A DNA stretch of 64,000 nt from Phaeoceros laevis. Its lineage: Eukaryota > Anthocerotophyta > Anthocerotopsida > Notothyladales. The position numbers and the translations under genes were made by a program. Positions 22,524-34,900 of the stretch are shown here, piece by piece. The notes below the pieces were generated by a model that was not told the origin of the DNA, ran no database searches, and worked only from the letters and a program-made list of their open reading frames with translations. The stretch covers positions 51,334-115,333 of the forward strand of contig JBNGIQ010009312.1 in NCBI GenBank assembly GCA_049999765.1. The letters run 5' to 3'. Within the stretch, counting starts at the first letter, position 1. Every line of letters starts with the position of its first letter.

Positions 22524-25500
22524 TGGACATGGCAACTCATGTCACTCATCTGGACGTGAATCTCACCTAAGCTATTTATGTATTCTACTTCCCTCTTTCA
22601 TCCATGGCCAACCAACCCATGGCCATGTTTCTTTGCCTGTGGAGCACCATGCCCTCAGTTGGCCTCAAAAAGAGCAAGTCAGTGCGCTGTGGCTTTTTCC
22701 TTACATCACCACCACGTACGGCACGTTCGAACACACGTCACCGCAGAGCCACGAGACGCACACAAAGTAACGTCCAGCAGAACGTCAGGAACAACTGGGA
22801 AACCAGACTGGATTTGATGAAAATGTCTTACAGTGCAAGATTTGCAAGGAAGAAAACGTCCTTGAGACCCTATGAGTCCCTGGCGGCAGATTGCTACCAG
22901 TAATATAGCTCACTAGAGTCAGCGGGCATGGCGCTCCGCACAGCTGCCATAGGGTGGGGGCTAGGCATCTCCACGAATATTTCATCAATGCTTGCCCATT
23001 GCGCTTGCGAGTTGCTTACGCAAGCCGAGGAATGTTTCTCCAGCAAGCGAGTTTGTACAATTGTACACAACGGAACATGGCCCTTCTTAATGAACTTTCC
23101 CTCCCACCTCTCCTTATTGTGCAGACCTGAAAAGCAGGGTGAGTGGGCAGCAGCGCAGGCAGCAAACTACAAAACGGAAAGAGATAGCTGACATGTGGTC
23201 AAGCGCTGACGGAAATCACAATTCTCCTTTAGTTGCTCCTACAAGCATTTCGATCAAAGGTTTCAACAATTCTGAGTTCATTGCCTCGGTCGCTACCAGT
23301 TAGACTGTAGACTGTCATGAAGCTTCCTCCAAGCTCTTCCGGCCTCGTCAACAGCCTGTCAGCATAGGGGTTACTGTAACCGCTTTGCTTTGGTTTGACC
23401 CGAGAAAGGCTTCCCTGTCAGAGATAGGGTCTCTGCTAGGGAATCGTATGATGGCCTCCATTTTTGTATAATATCTACCTCGACGCACACAAAGATGGCC
23501 GCCATGGTCAAACGTGAGCCCTAGACAATGTATCCACACACAACAATGACCTCAATCCTCGCCTTCTTTCACTCCCGTGAATCCGGTACTCTAGTGAAGT
23601 GTACACTCTTGTGTTCTGTTTTTCTCCTTCCAAAAGTGCAATCATAGTCTAGTCTGGATAGTGGCCTCCCTTCGCCATCCAGTCTCTCATCCACCACTGC
23701 AGTGCAATCCGGCTGGTAATAATCAGTCTGAACTGATGAGTGTCACAAGCTTGAGACTGGCCGTGCCTGATGTGATTAGCCTAATAGCTCTCGTCCATCC
23801 ACTGTAGCACTGATGAGCCACATGTCGGTCTCTTTCAGCAGCTGTAGACATCACCACTTGGCAAGGAGTCAGTGGTGAGGGAACTCCAGCTCGACAATCA
23901 ATCATCCACGGTTGCCCACACCGGCTCCGGGAGGCGGAAGCATGTGTGACGGGATCCTTGGAGCCTGTAGCGAATAAACATGATGAGGGAGGAAAGCAGC
24001 ACCGACATTGGTCTGATTGCTGAATGGATGCATCGATGCATCAGTCGTGGCCCTAGCTGTAGGGAAGGAACACGAACACAGTCTAGCACTAGATGAAGGC
24101 AACGAAACAAGCAGTTGTTGCTTGCTGCGTGGCGCGGTTAATGATGATGAAGCAGAGGTGGTAGCGCGGCGCCACGGACCGCGGCTCCTAGCTGGGAAAG
24201 AAACAAAAAAGTGGAGCACGCGGGTGGCAGGAAATAGCAGCACAGCAGCTTTACACACGTGACCGCCCCCATTTCTTTACCTTTCTTTTCACCCCGGCCG
24301 GGGGCTGGCTGACCTCTAGTAACGCCTTTTGGTCTCGAAGCGCCACCCAGGCCTAGGGCAGAGTGGTGAGAGAGAGACAGTCGAACACTCTCTTTCTCTC
24401 TCTTCCCCGGTACCGGCCGGGCGGAACTCTGCGCCTGCTGCAGCCAGACAGGCGGGCAGAGGCACGCCAGGCCGGCCTAGCGCTCCATTTCTGCTGCCCC
24501 CTCGATGCCCGTGCTAGCCGCGCGATTGGGCCCTGATTGGGATTGATCTTGATTGATTGCCCTGCCTGCCTGATTGCCTCCCAAGATGAGAGACATATTG
24601 CTTGATTTGGTGTGCTGCGCTCTCGTCTTTCTCGCTGTCATCAGCCTCTTCTGAGGGAGACCTCACCAGGCTGCCTGATGCGTCGTCTGCTGTGTCGCGG
24701 AGGCGATTGAGGTCGGGCAGCAGCGCGGAACAGCTGTGCACATCGCTGCAAATTTGTTTTTTCGGTTCCGGAGAAGGAGAAACGCTTGATCACAGCGTGG
24801 TTGTGAGAAAATCTGGTGCTGGTGAGTGAAAGGAGAGCGAGTTGGATGCAGGCCGGTGACGTCCTGCTGCGGACGCCATTCGGAAAGCTGCGATCGGTTC
24901 GGGGAAGGTCGGTAGCTACTTGAAGGATCTGGCATTTCGCTGCTGTAGAGCGGTGTTGTGAGGCTTGGCATTGGGGTGAGAGTGGGGGGAACATGTAGAG
25001 GAGGACGCCAGGTGGACGCGCGTGTCAAGGATGTGGAGGGGAGGGAGGAAGTGTGCCGCCCGGAGGTACACGGCACTCAGGTTTTGCGTGCAGGAGTTTT
25101 GGAACGGTTGACAGGCAATTCTTACTTCGAGTACGAGAGGTAATTCTGGCAAGACACGTCCTTGGCAAGGGGATGCAGGTGAGGGAACGCGCACCGCAAT
25201 TGGCGCTTCTCGAGACGCCCGCAATTGCAGGATCAGCTCTCCCTGCACAAGCCTGGCTTTAGAAGCCGTTGAGGGAAAATTGGTGGTGGATTGTTCATTA
25301 TTCAATCGGGCGAAGATGTGATCGTCCCTGGCTTGTCGAGGGGGGTAGATGCTAGCGAAGGAAAGACAAACAACCCGCGACCAAAGGCAAGAACATGCTC
25401 TTTTCTGCCATTGCGTTTGCGAGGAGTACAAACTGTACAGGAACTAGCATCCATCACCAAGTAACGCTGAGACTTACGCGCAAATGACCTACAACGGCGT

Positions 25501-25550
25501 GATCCTGTAGCTAGGCTGCCGGCGAGTTAGCAGCAGCAAGTTCCGACGAT
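22524..25550. other. 3-kb stretch without a recognisable gene
   Basis: No exon consistent with known families. The part near 24000-25400 is GC-rich with many short overlapping frames on both strands, fitting promoter and leader sequence of PRT1. Nothing resembling an RNA gene was seen. Confidence 0.5.
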
Positions 25551-28430
25551 ATGGACGCTACTCTTAGCGGCCAACCATTTCACTGTGTCATCTGCTTGTG
25601 AGTACTGAGCTCTTTATAATTGATAGCCCTGTTTCAATTTTGCGACAACATTCGCCATTTGTCAGTCGTTCTAAAAACAGGATTCTGTCGATGTGCCCTG
25701 TGCAGGGAGCTGGTTTACAAGCCAATTGTCCAAGGTATGTTTTCTTGTTACTGTAACTGGTTTGAACAAGCCATAGGCGCATGCAGCAGGATTTGACCGT
25801 TTTAGTGCATAGTTGGAAAACTTGCCGGAGGGGATCTCACCTGGTTCCTCGTTATTCTTTCTGTAGCATGCGGTCACTTGTTCTGCTTCTGGTGCGTTCA
25901 TCAAGCAATGAACTCTTTGTCAGAGTCATACTGCCCACTTTGCAGAAGACCTTACATGTACTTCCCGAGAATATGCGAACTCCTCCATTTTTTCCTTCTG
26001 AAAGCCCTGCCCCTTGACTATGGGGATAGAGCCAAAGAAGTTAAAGGTTTGTATTGGATCCTTTCGCCCTATTGCAGACCCTTCGTTGTGGCCAAGGTAT
26101 CTAAGACTTCAGGTCGGATTTTCATGCTCTAATTCTCATATGCTGCGCTGCACTGCAGAGGATGAAGAAAAGCGACGAATATTTTCACCTCAGTTCGGAG
26201 CAGAAAGTCCACTCTCAGAGGAGGAGGCCAAATCAGATAGCCTTGTAGCAATGGTGAGCTCACCAGCTCCAGAAACGAGTCCTTCTGTGGTGGTCAATGT
26301 TAGTATTATGGCTGGAGCAGACTTTTCTGGGTCCGATGTGCATTCTGCAGAATCTATGGACTCCAGTCCCAGGAGAACCAGTAGTGCGTTCTATGGACCA
26401 GTTATTGTGGGTGCAACTACAGGAACTGGGACCTTTTCACTGCCTGAAGTGCTGTCACCTGGGTCTTTGCCATCGGTCTTAGACGTACCTGCTACTCAGG
26501 GGAGCAGGTCAGGTGCTATTGTTGTTTCAGAAACTGAGGTAGCGAACGACAGGAATTTGCCCTTCGAGGCATTATCTGAGGAACAACTCCCGTCTCTGGA
26601 TTTGCGATCGCCAAACCCAGGAGCTAGGCCCCCTGCAGCAGGGAATGTAATATTTAGTTCCAGACCAGGGTTGACCACTGCTGCCAATGAGCCACCATCC
26701 GGACCTGGATCTTCTGCTGTTGTCTCTGGAACTATAGATGGCATTCTCTTGGCTTCAGGTCAAGGAGTTAGTCCCTTGGGTGCAGATGTGATTGTGGCAG
26801 GTAGCCCAGATAGCTTACATTCATCCTTGCCTGTGGCAGGCTCTTCTGGAGGTGGATCAAGTGCAACACAGTCCCATACCCCATTGCCAGAACCACTTGC
26901 AGATTCTCCTATGACAGAAATAGATTCTGCTCTCACCGATCAGAACCATGGGAATAATAATAGCAGCGTGTCTGGTTCCACTGGTAGAGGCAATGCAGTT
27001 GTTTCCAGATATGGGGCCAACTCCCACATTTTGCAAAACCTCTTCCGGACATATGAATTTGTTAGGGAGGGTCTCTTCTCTGTGGCATCAGAGAACCCTG
27101 GACTATGTTCGCCAAACTCTCACCGTGAGAATTGTAGAGCTCCTGTTGGGGATGAACGAGGTAATGGGGAAGTTGCAAACATGACATCCTCGGCAGATCA
27201 ACAAGTTATGGCGTCATCACTCTCACCTTCTAGCGGAATAGATACAGAGACTGGATGTTCAAGCATGTTTTTTAGTGTTGAAGATGAAGCCATCCTCCCA
27301 CGTCTACTGGCGGCTACTTGTCTTTCTGACTTTCAGTGCTCAGTCTGCAATCAGCTTCTTCATCGGCCAGTGGTGCTCAACTGTGGGCATGGTAAGACAG
27401 TTTCCCTGCTTCTTTTTTCCCCAAGTCGTCAGCGGTCCATGTTGTCTCTCTCCTCTTTTGCTTCCTCATTGTCCTGACCTGACCATATCCATGCTGTTCA
27501 CATTTTTGTCTTATGGATCACGTTCCTGGTTCTATGTCAGCGTTTTGCAGAATGTGTGTGGTACTACCTGATAATCTGAAACCAAGCTGTCCATCCTGCC
27601 AAAGTTTCCACCCAGCCGGTGAGCCACAGGTGTGCTTAGAGCTGCATCACTTTCTTGAAATGGCATTTCCACAAGAGTCTTCTTCTCGCCGAGAACAGCA
27701 AGCTTTGGAAGAGCAGCGGCGGCTGGAGAAGGCTTCCACAAGTAAGCAGTTCTGAAGCATGCCAGCTTGTAGACATTGTGTTTGTTTTGATAGCCGGCTT
27801 TCTAATATGCGATGCGGAAGTTTCTTACACTGCCATGATTCGCATGGTTGGGTCACCACGACCTGCCTGCACAGGTATGGATGATCTGGAGCCAGTAAGC
27901 CCAGTCAAGGAAGGGAATCGGGAGCCTGTTCACCGAGGAATAGGCTGTGACGGTTGCGGGGTAAGGCGCCACCCTGCCGTCATGCTTGCTGCTGTTGTCC
28001 GTGCATTCTTACAGGCGAGTAAGCAAGCGATTTCTGACATTTCGGTACGTTATTCTCCGACGGATCCTTTTTGCAGATGATGCCTATTATTGGTCGTAGG
28101 TTTCGCTGCAATGACTGCCCCGAATCGGTGGGGTATGATTTGTGCGGAAATTGCCAAAAACGCGGCGTGGTACTCTCTGGGCGGTTCAATCAACGTCATC
28201 GCAGTGATCACCGAATGCTTGAGATGGTTCCTCGGTACCGCAACCCAATTCCCAGGTTCCTCAGGGAATCGATGGAGGTACGGCAAGGTCCGGATGAGGA
28301 AGCCAACATGTCCCGACCACATAGTGCGACCGACGGTTTTGAAGACGCCGAAAATGAGCCTGAAGAAGATGGTGGTGAGCAAGACGACGGCGATGTCGAG
28401 ACTTACTTCAGTGTAGTTTACCATGCGTAG
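25551..28430 (+). CDS. PRT1: PRT1-type E3 ubiquitin ligase (RING-RING-ZZ)
   Basis: Seven exons join in phase: 25551-25597, 25706-25734, 25867-26046, 26159-27391, 27541-27741, 27875-27960 and 28077-28430, about 709 residues. RING 1 is at about residues 11-60 (CVIC, CGHLFCFWC, CPLC). RING 2 is at about 480-520 (CSVC, CGHAFCRMC, CPSC), followed by a Gln/Glu/Arg-rich helix. A ZZ zinc finger lies near residues 590-650 (CDGCG, CNDC, DLCGNC, then RSDHRM), and the tail is acidic. This order is that of Arabidopsis PRT1, which recognises N-degrons with bulky aromatic N-termini and ubiquitinates them for the proteasome. PRT1 has about 410 residues; here about 400 residues rich in Ser, Gly, Pro and Val, with no visible domain, separate the two RINGs, all in exon 4. 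It ends tail to tail with the giant filamin gene. Confidence 0.88.
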
Positions 28431-28953
28431 ATGTGTTCTGCTGGCCCAAAGTGATTTTGTGGATATTATTGTAGAAATGTATCCCCCCTGTAATTTGATG
28501 AGAGATGTACTTGTTTGGAGCAGTTGCTCGGTTGCCAGTTTGAGTTCATGTGAAACAGGACTTCGCGCCCGACACCCTCTGTTGGCCGTGACAGCGTAAG
28601 AGGATCAATGACTGCATTCAACTTCAAGTAAGAAATGAGATGACCCTATAGCATGCTGAACTCCACTGAAGTTTCCACTATCGCTCCACCTCTTTGCAGC
28701 GTGATCATCATCCCCGAAGATCCGAAGATTTTGTAAGCGATGCCACTGATAGTCTGCACTGCGGGAATGTCCACAAAACGGGTTAGGCACGACCCTGAAA
28801 GATGTGGATGCAGTTCTACACAATTTGTGGAAGTAATTGGTCAGTTTCAGGCTTTTCAACAATGATTAGAGAAGTGGATGCGTACTTGTCGTGACTGCTG
28901 GTGGCCCCATGATCAGTAACAAAGTTCACTCTCGTATGTGTCGGACTGTCGGA
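28431..28953. other. Spacer between two convergent genes
   Basis: The stop codons of PRT1 (plus) and the filamin/REJ gene (minus) face each other across about 520 bp. No extra exon with membrane segments was found here, so the filamin/REJ frame appears to end at 28954. Confidence 0.55.
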
Positions 28954-31900
28954 TCAATGAATTGCCAAAATTGCTCCCAATACAATAAACAGCAACTTGT
29001 AGCCTAGTGATGCCCTTGGTCCACAGCTTCCACTAACAATTTGCACCAGTATAACACGGGAAGACGATATTCCGGGGATTTCCATACCGATCTGCCCGTC
29101 TTCGTACCCCTTACTGAAATAAAATATTTGGTTGACAGATTCCGTGTTTACTCTAGCAATGGCATATGTTGTGTTCGCAGCAGGCGGTTTCAAATTAGAG
29201 AATGAAACTACTGCGCTTAAAGAAGAGTTGTTGTGAATACCAGACAGCACAAAATCACAAGTCTGGAACACGGCAACCAGGTTTCCGTACCCGTTCATGG
29301 CTTCCCACTCCCAGGAGGTTAGGGGATCAAAGGCGGCGAAGCAAGCCACAGCCACACCCAGAGTTCCTTCCCCTGACCAGATAGATGCAAATAGTCGGAA
29401 GTTGGCCACAGAGCATGTCAGACTGTTCTCCATTTCCGGCAGCAGGTCAACACTAGCAGCCACCAAAGAGTATGATGGACGTACTACATAGCTTGGAGAA
29501 GGGTATTCATTGTTCTTCAGCAAAATGCGAGCCAGCAGTAAGGGCATCTGAGAGGCCCGTTCAATGAGTCCCCGTGGTGCACCAGCACAGCTAGAATAGA
29601 CTGCGTTGGCAAGTGCATCCACCGCATCGAAGAAGCAGGGACTGTATATCTGTCCAGACGCCGCAGTAGCACGAAGCTGGTGAGCAGCAATTAGGGCCAG
29701 CTTGTCTTCAAAGATGCTGAGCGATGCATTTAGGTGTTGCAACTCAACGTTGCCAGGTTCTTGGAATATCTGCCCCAGAGCACATGCAAGTGCTACAGCA
29801 ATATAGGGACCAGAACCAGCTGCTTCAGTGTCACTGATATATGGTGCAGGGTACTGCCAATCAGAGGCCTCAACCATAGCCAGCATCTCGTTTACAACAG
29901 GCACCAGGGAGCTGTTCTGTAGGCACTGAGGACCGTCCTTGGGTATGTGCACAGAGCCAAATATGTCCATCAAGTTGAGTCCCTTCAAATACTCCCCTTG
30001 ACGTCGAGCTGTGAGGAAGTTGGAAAGGAGAGCATTGTCAACATGTGGAGGTGAGGATTCAGCAGAGGGTGCAGGTTGATCGTATGCAACACCCACAGTG
30101 ATAGGAGGCAGTTCATAAAGTGCTCCCTGTGGAGCGTCAGCACCGATTATGTTAGGTCCGCCAGAATTGGCTATGTATACTCTGAAAGTCACATTGCCTG
30201 CTTTCACTGCAACGTCATTCACAAAATTGAGTAGTGATAGTGGCTGTAGAACAGTTTCCCTTCCGCTTTCGAGAGTGTATCTGAACTCGTACTTGAGACC
30301 ACGTTTCCCCTCACTTGATGTCCACCCATGAGCGACAAGCGAGTACAATGTCTGCCCAGCAATGTCTGTTTCTGAATCTGAACTGATATCCACTGAACCA
30401 CCTGTAGGATCGGTCATAGTGAGAATGCCGATACTTGCACCACCAGTAAAACCTAGCTTGCTCGATGGGTTGCATGATATTGTGTAGGCAGTCCCAGCCA
30501 ACAGGGTATTTGGGGAAATCAGGAGGCGGTGGGAGACAGGCGTAGTGATGCGACTGCTATTCATAAGGTCTCGTTGATCAGTGGCAGACGTGATGGACCA
30601 TCTGTAGTCAGAAAAACCGATTGTGCATGCCACCTTCACCTGATTAGAAGGGGATATCCCAAGATCCATAATTGCGGCATTCTCCAATGTAGTAGTGACC
30701 GTAAGTACGTCAAGCCCCGCAGTCACAACAACCCACGCTGTTACTCCAACACGACCGGGTATGAAAGGCCCTTTGTCTACGCTGACTGAGAAATTGTACA
30801 CTCCACTGGTCAGATAACCCCCGGGAATCTCTATCTTCTTTCCAAAGCCATTCGCAGCTGTCAATTCATCAAAAGGGGACATCCTGTTTGTTCCCAGCTC
30901 TGGATCACAACTCCACACATAGTTCAACTGATAAGGCTTGCCATAGACATCCACAGACTTATCTGCATCATATGCATCGACTTCCAGTGTAAAGCTCTGA
31001 GATAGATTTACCGTCCGGTCGCCACCAATTATTGTGATAGCCAGTGGAGGTGATTCTACTGCCAGAGCAACTTGTGCCATTGAAACAGACATAGGGAACC
31101 CAAGCAAGGAACATTGCACAGAAAAGTTATAAACCAAACCAACAGTTAACAGCTCGCCTCGTACAGTAAGGACACGTGCATCCCATATGATAGAAGCGGC
31201 ATCCAGAATTGGTCCACCAGTCTGTGACCACTTGTACTGAAGTGTAGGCATGGCCACCGACGACATCATTGGACTGCAACTTCTATTATGTTCCAACACA
31301 GCCATAACAGGAAGGGAAGCCAAGACCTCAACTTCAAACAAATCCGCATGTGTACCAACAATAATGTCATCCGCGGTTATAGTTGTCACCAGAGGAACAG
31401 CGAAGTGTGTTGTACTTACAGTTACTGAAGCTTGGCTTCTAGCACCGACGAAGTTCACTACACTCACTGAGAAAGTGTATCTTTGGCCAGCTTGCAACAT
31501 CTCCGCGTTGATAACTACGTGCATCCTGGATGAGGGCATGTCATTGAGCCAACGACCAACATTGACAAGCACCTCTTGATCCCCAGTCCCTTGTACAGAG
31601 TAGTAGAATAGCAAGGGACGACCACCTGATCCTGAAGAGCCTGAAGCATCCAAAGTAAGCGAATCGCAGGGGCTTATTGAGGTGGGTGCCAGGAGTTTTG
31701 CCCTTGGTGCCAGTGGAGCAGTGGGCTGCAGGAGCAAAACTGAACCCCTTGCTGGCAAAGAACTGTTCCCAGCCGCATATACGCTGTTATCCAACAGTGT
31801 GATGGAATCAGGTGAGTCTGAATCTGCAGCTACAACCGAGGCATTATATCCGAGAAAAATGAGTAATGTCCTTGGATCCCGGAAAATGCAAAATGGATCT

Positions 31901-34900
31901 GTCCCAAGCTTGCCTACAACATAAGTCTCCAAAAACGCACTGCATCTTGCGGAACCATTCAAGCTAGAAGCCTTGATTTCAAACCCTGCGTCTGTCGCTC
32001 TGTCGAACAAGACAGTTATGTATGTAAGGCTGTCTGACAACTGGGCTGATATGACCGCTGGCTCTTGCGCGGGATATATTTGCAGAATGGTAGAAAGCCT
32101 GACATCATTCCATGTCAAGGACATATTCACATGTCCGGGCACTTTAGGCACAAATGATGTCGAGAAGGAGTAAGCGCCACATGTCTCAAGTTGTCCAGAG
32201 GTGTCCAACGAGCATGCGGATGCCACCTCAACAGCATAAGACGGGTCAGTGGTAACCTCTGGTGTGCTGTAGTTTATGTTACCAAAAATGTCAAAGGCGG
32301 TAAACAGGACCTTAGCAACTTCGCCAGCCACCAAGCAGTTTGAAGGAAATGTAGTGAGCAAGGCCGATGAAGAAATGGGACCTGCCTGCACCTTGACAGT
32401 ATTCAAACTTGTCCAGTTTGCTCTTGTAAGATTCCCAGTGATCTTGGAGACAGCATCCAATACCACTATACTGTACCAACCCTGTAGTGGAACCACAAAG
32501 GACACCAGAATGGCTGTGCTATTGACCTGTGAAAAGATCCTTGCTTGAGTAGGCTTGCTACCATCAGCAGGCTGCAGCTCCACAGAGATCTGGCCCCACA
32601 TAGCTCCATCAAATGTGTTGAGGTAGGAGTCCCTTCCTCTAAGTTCAAAACTACTTTCCACGCCAGCAAGAGCAACAAGTGATGATGATGAAGAAACTTC
32701 AAAATTTGAAAAGTTCATAACCCCAGGTGTCACATATAGTGTGTGGCTCCCAGCAAACACTCCATTAAGATATATGGTCAGCAAATACTCCCCAGATAAA
32801 TATGGGGCAAGGTCAAGAGTGTGCTTGTCCCCGCAGTTGTACATCTTTACATAAGAGTTAAAGAGACCATGGCTTGGAAGAGAGACCAAACTTGCAGAGA
32901 AAATATCAGGTGACTGCAATGGTGTGAACAACTGCTTATTGTTGTACAGATCCCAAGCTTGCAACTGCAATCTGGTCGTTGTGCCAGCCACAAGGCCATC
33001 ACTAGATCCCAACAGTTGTTGTCCATTCCTTGTTAGAAGTTGTGTGTTCGATGGATGTGATGGGCCAGGTAACAGGAGAATCACAAACCCACTGTTCTTG
33101 ATAAACTGTAGACCATCAGTGGAAGATATTTCGACAACATATTTCTGGCTTATTGTATTCATGAATGTGATCCCATAGGCACCATTTGATGTGGGGCGCA
33201 CAGCAATAGGAACTCCGGAGACAGTTGCCAGGAATGAAATGCTACTTGGGTCAGGGGCAGGTACATCCATACCATCCTTATCTCTAATTTGAATGGAAAT
33301 TGTTAAATTGGTTCCAACCCTTCCAATAAGGGGCACTGACCTGTCCAGAGGCACTCCAAACGGATCCTCAGCTACACAACTCTTCAGCCACCAGAACCCA
33401 GGTTGTGATTTGACTTTTACATACCTCGTTGATCCAACCCTTTGACCTCCATAGAGAACAGTAATCGCAAGATCACTTGCTGGTCTGACAGGAATGTAAG
33501 TAAACTGGACCGTGCCATTCTGCAGAAGAAAAGGAATTGGGCGGACAGTGACCACATTCGTGGGGCTAAACGTCAAACCCCAGTTTCCAAGAGGAGGACT
33601 GGACACAAGGTTTCCACCTGAATCCTTAACATGTACGAAGAATACAGCAGCCTGATTAACAATCCCGCCAGCATCGATTCCAGCTCCAAATACAGCAAAA
33701 TTGAATATAGATGGTGGACCAGAAGCTACCGTAGCAGAGAATGTTGATGAGCTGTTGACCTCTAAGACCATAATCCCTGAGACGTTTAATCTAAGATGAA
33801 GAATGCCAGGGTGATCAGGTGTAAAACTAATGTTGTACAGACTCCCCGTAAAAGAAGTTGTGACTTCAGGATACGTCATTATAGGTGGGATGGCCATGGA
33901 TGTTAAGCTTAGGAGCAGCAGTGATGGTTCCAACACGTCCTCCGTGATAGAGTTTAAGAACTCATCAAAAAGTTGAATCTGAAAAGTTCCAATTACCCCA
34001 CTGACATATCCATTTGGGCTGAACGTCACACTTGTAGCTCGTGCATCAGGTGGGCCAGGGACAACTTCAATATAATCAGTAAAGAAGATCTGCCCATCAA
34101 AGGAGGCTTGTATTGTGTGATTGCCACTCGTCAGAATCCTGTACTGGAACACGTAGGTTCCGTCCTCATTGTCCAAACTTGTGATATTCGAGATAGTGTC
34201 ACCAGAGGTGATGAAAGCCTGGAAATCGAGGCCCCCAGTCCAAAGGTGATTGCCAAACGAGTCCTTGCTCACAACCAAAAGAGATCCTTCTGACCCAGTA
34301 GCCAGTGAGTGTCCAACCAAGGTAGCTACACAATTTGAAATGTCTGCAGGACCAGGAACTACACCTAGGTTTGTCCTTAATACTGTTGAGTCCCCAAAGC
34401 TTACAGTGACAGAAGTGCAGTTGGGCTTCAACATACTGCATGCATGCTCGCACCTGTACACATATTGATAGACACCATTCCCGAGGGGGGTCATAGTTGA
34501 TATGTCTGATTCATCAGGTGCATCTTCAACATGTTTACTGACGACAAAAATATCCTTTCCTGTCGGCCGGACATTCTCATACATATCCCTGGAGATTAGA
34601 GTTAGGCTATGCATATCTCCAGCCATGCAACTGCCAAATGAACTGGGGCGCAGGATTGCATGTTCTGCACTTACTGGTCCAGGATTCACATGAATAGCAA
34701 ATGGAGAGTCCTGGATGTTGTCCCCGCCCCCACTACCCCCCTTGACATGAACTTCACCATAGCCTGCTCGGACTGGTGTATAAAACACTTCATAGTAATT
34801 ACCTGTCCATCGAGGATATATAGGTAGGGGTCGCACGAAAAAACTACTGGTCTCGTTGTAAATTACCAACATAACTGCAAAGAAGTCCCCACCCATGAAA

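Noticed and set aside
24916-25431. Minus-strand frame of 171 codons upstream of PRT1
   Set aside because: Low-complexity Ser/Pro/Arg-rich translation from GC-rich promoter DNA, with several overlapping frames open at once; no motif.
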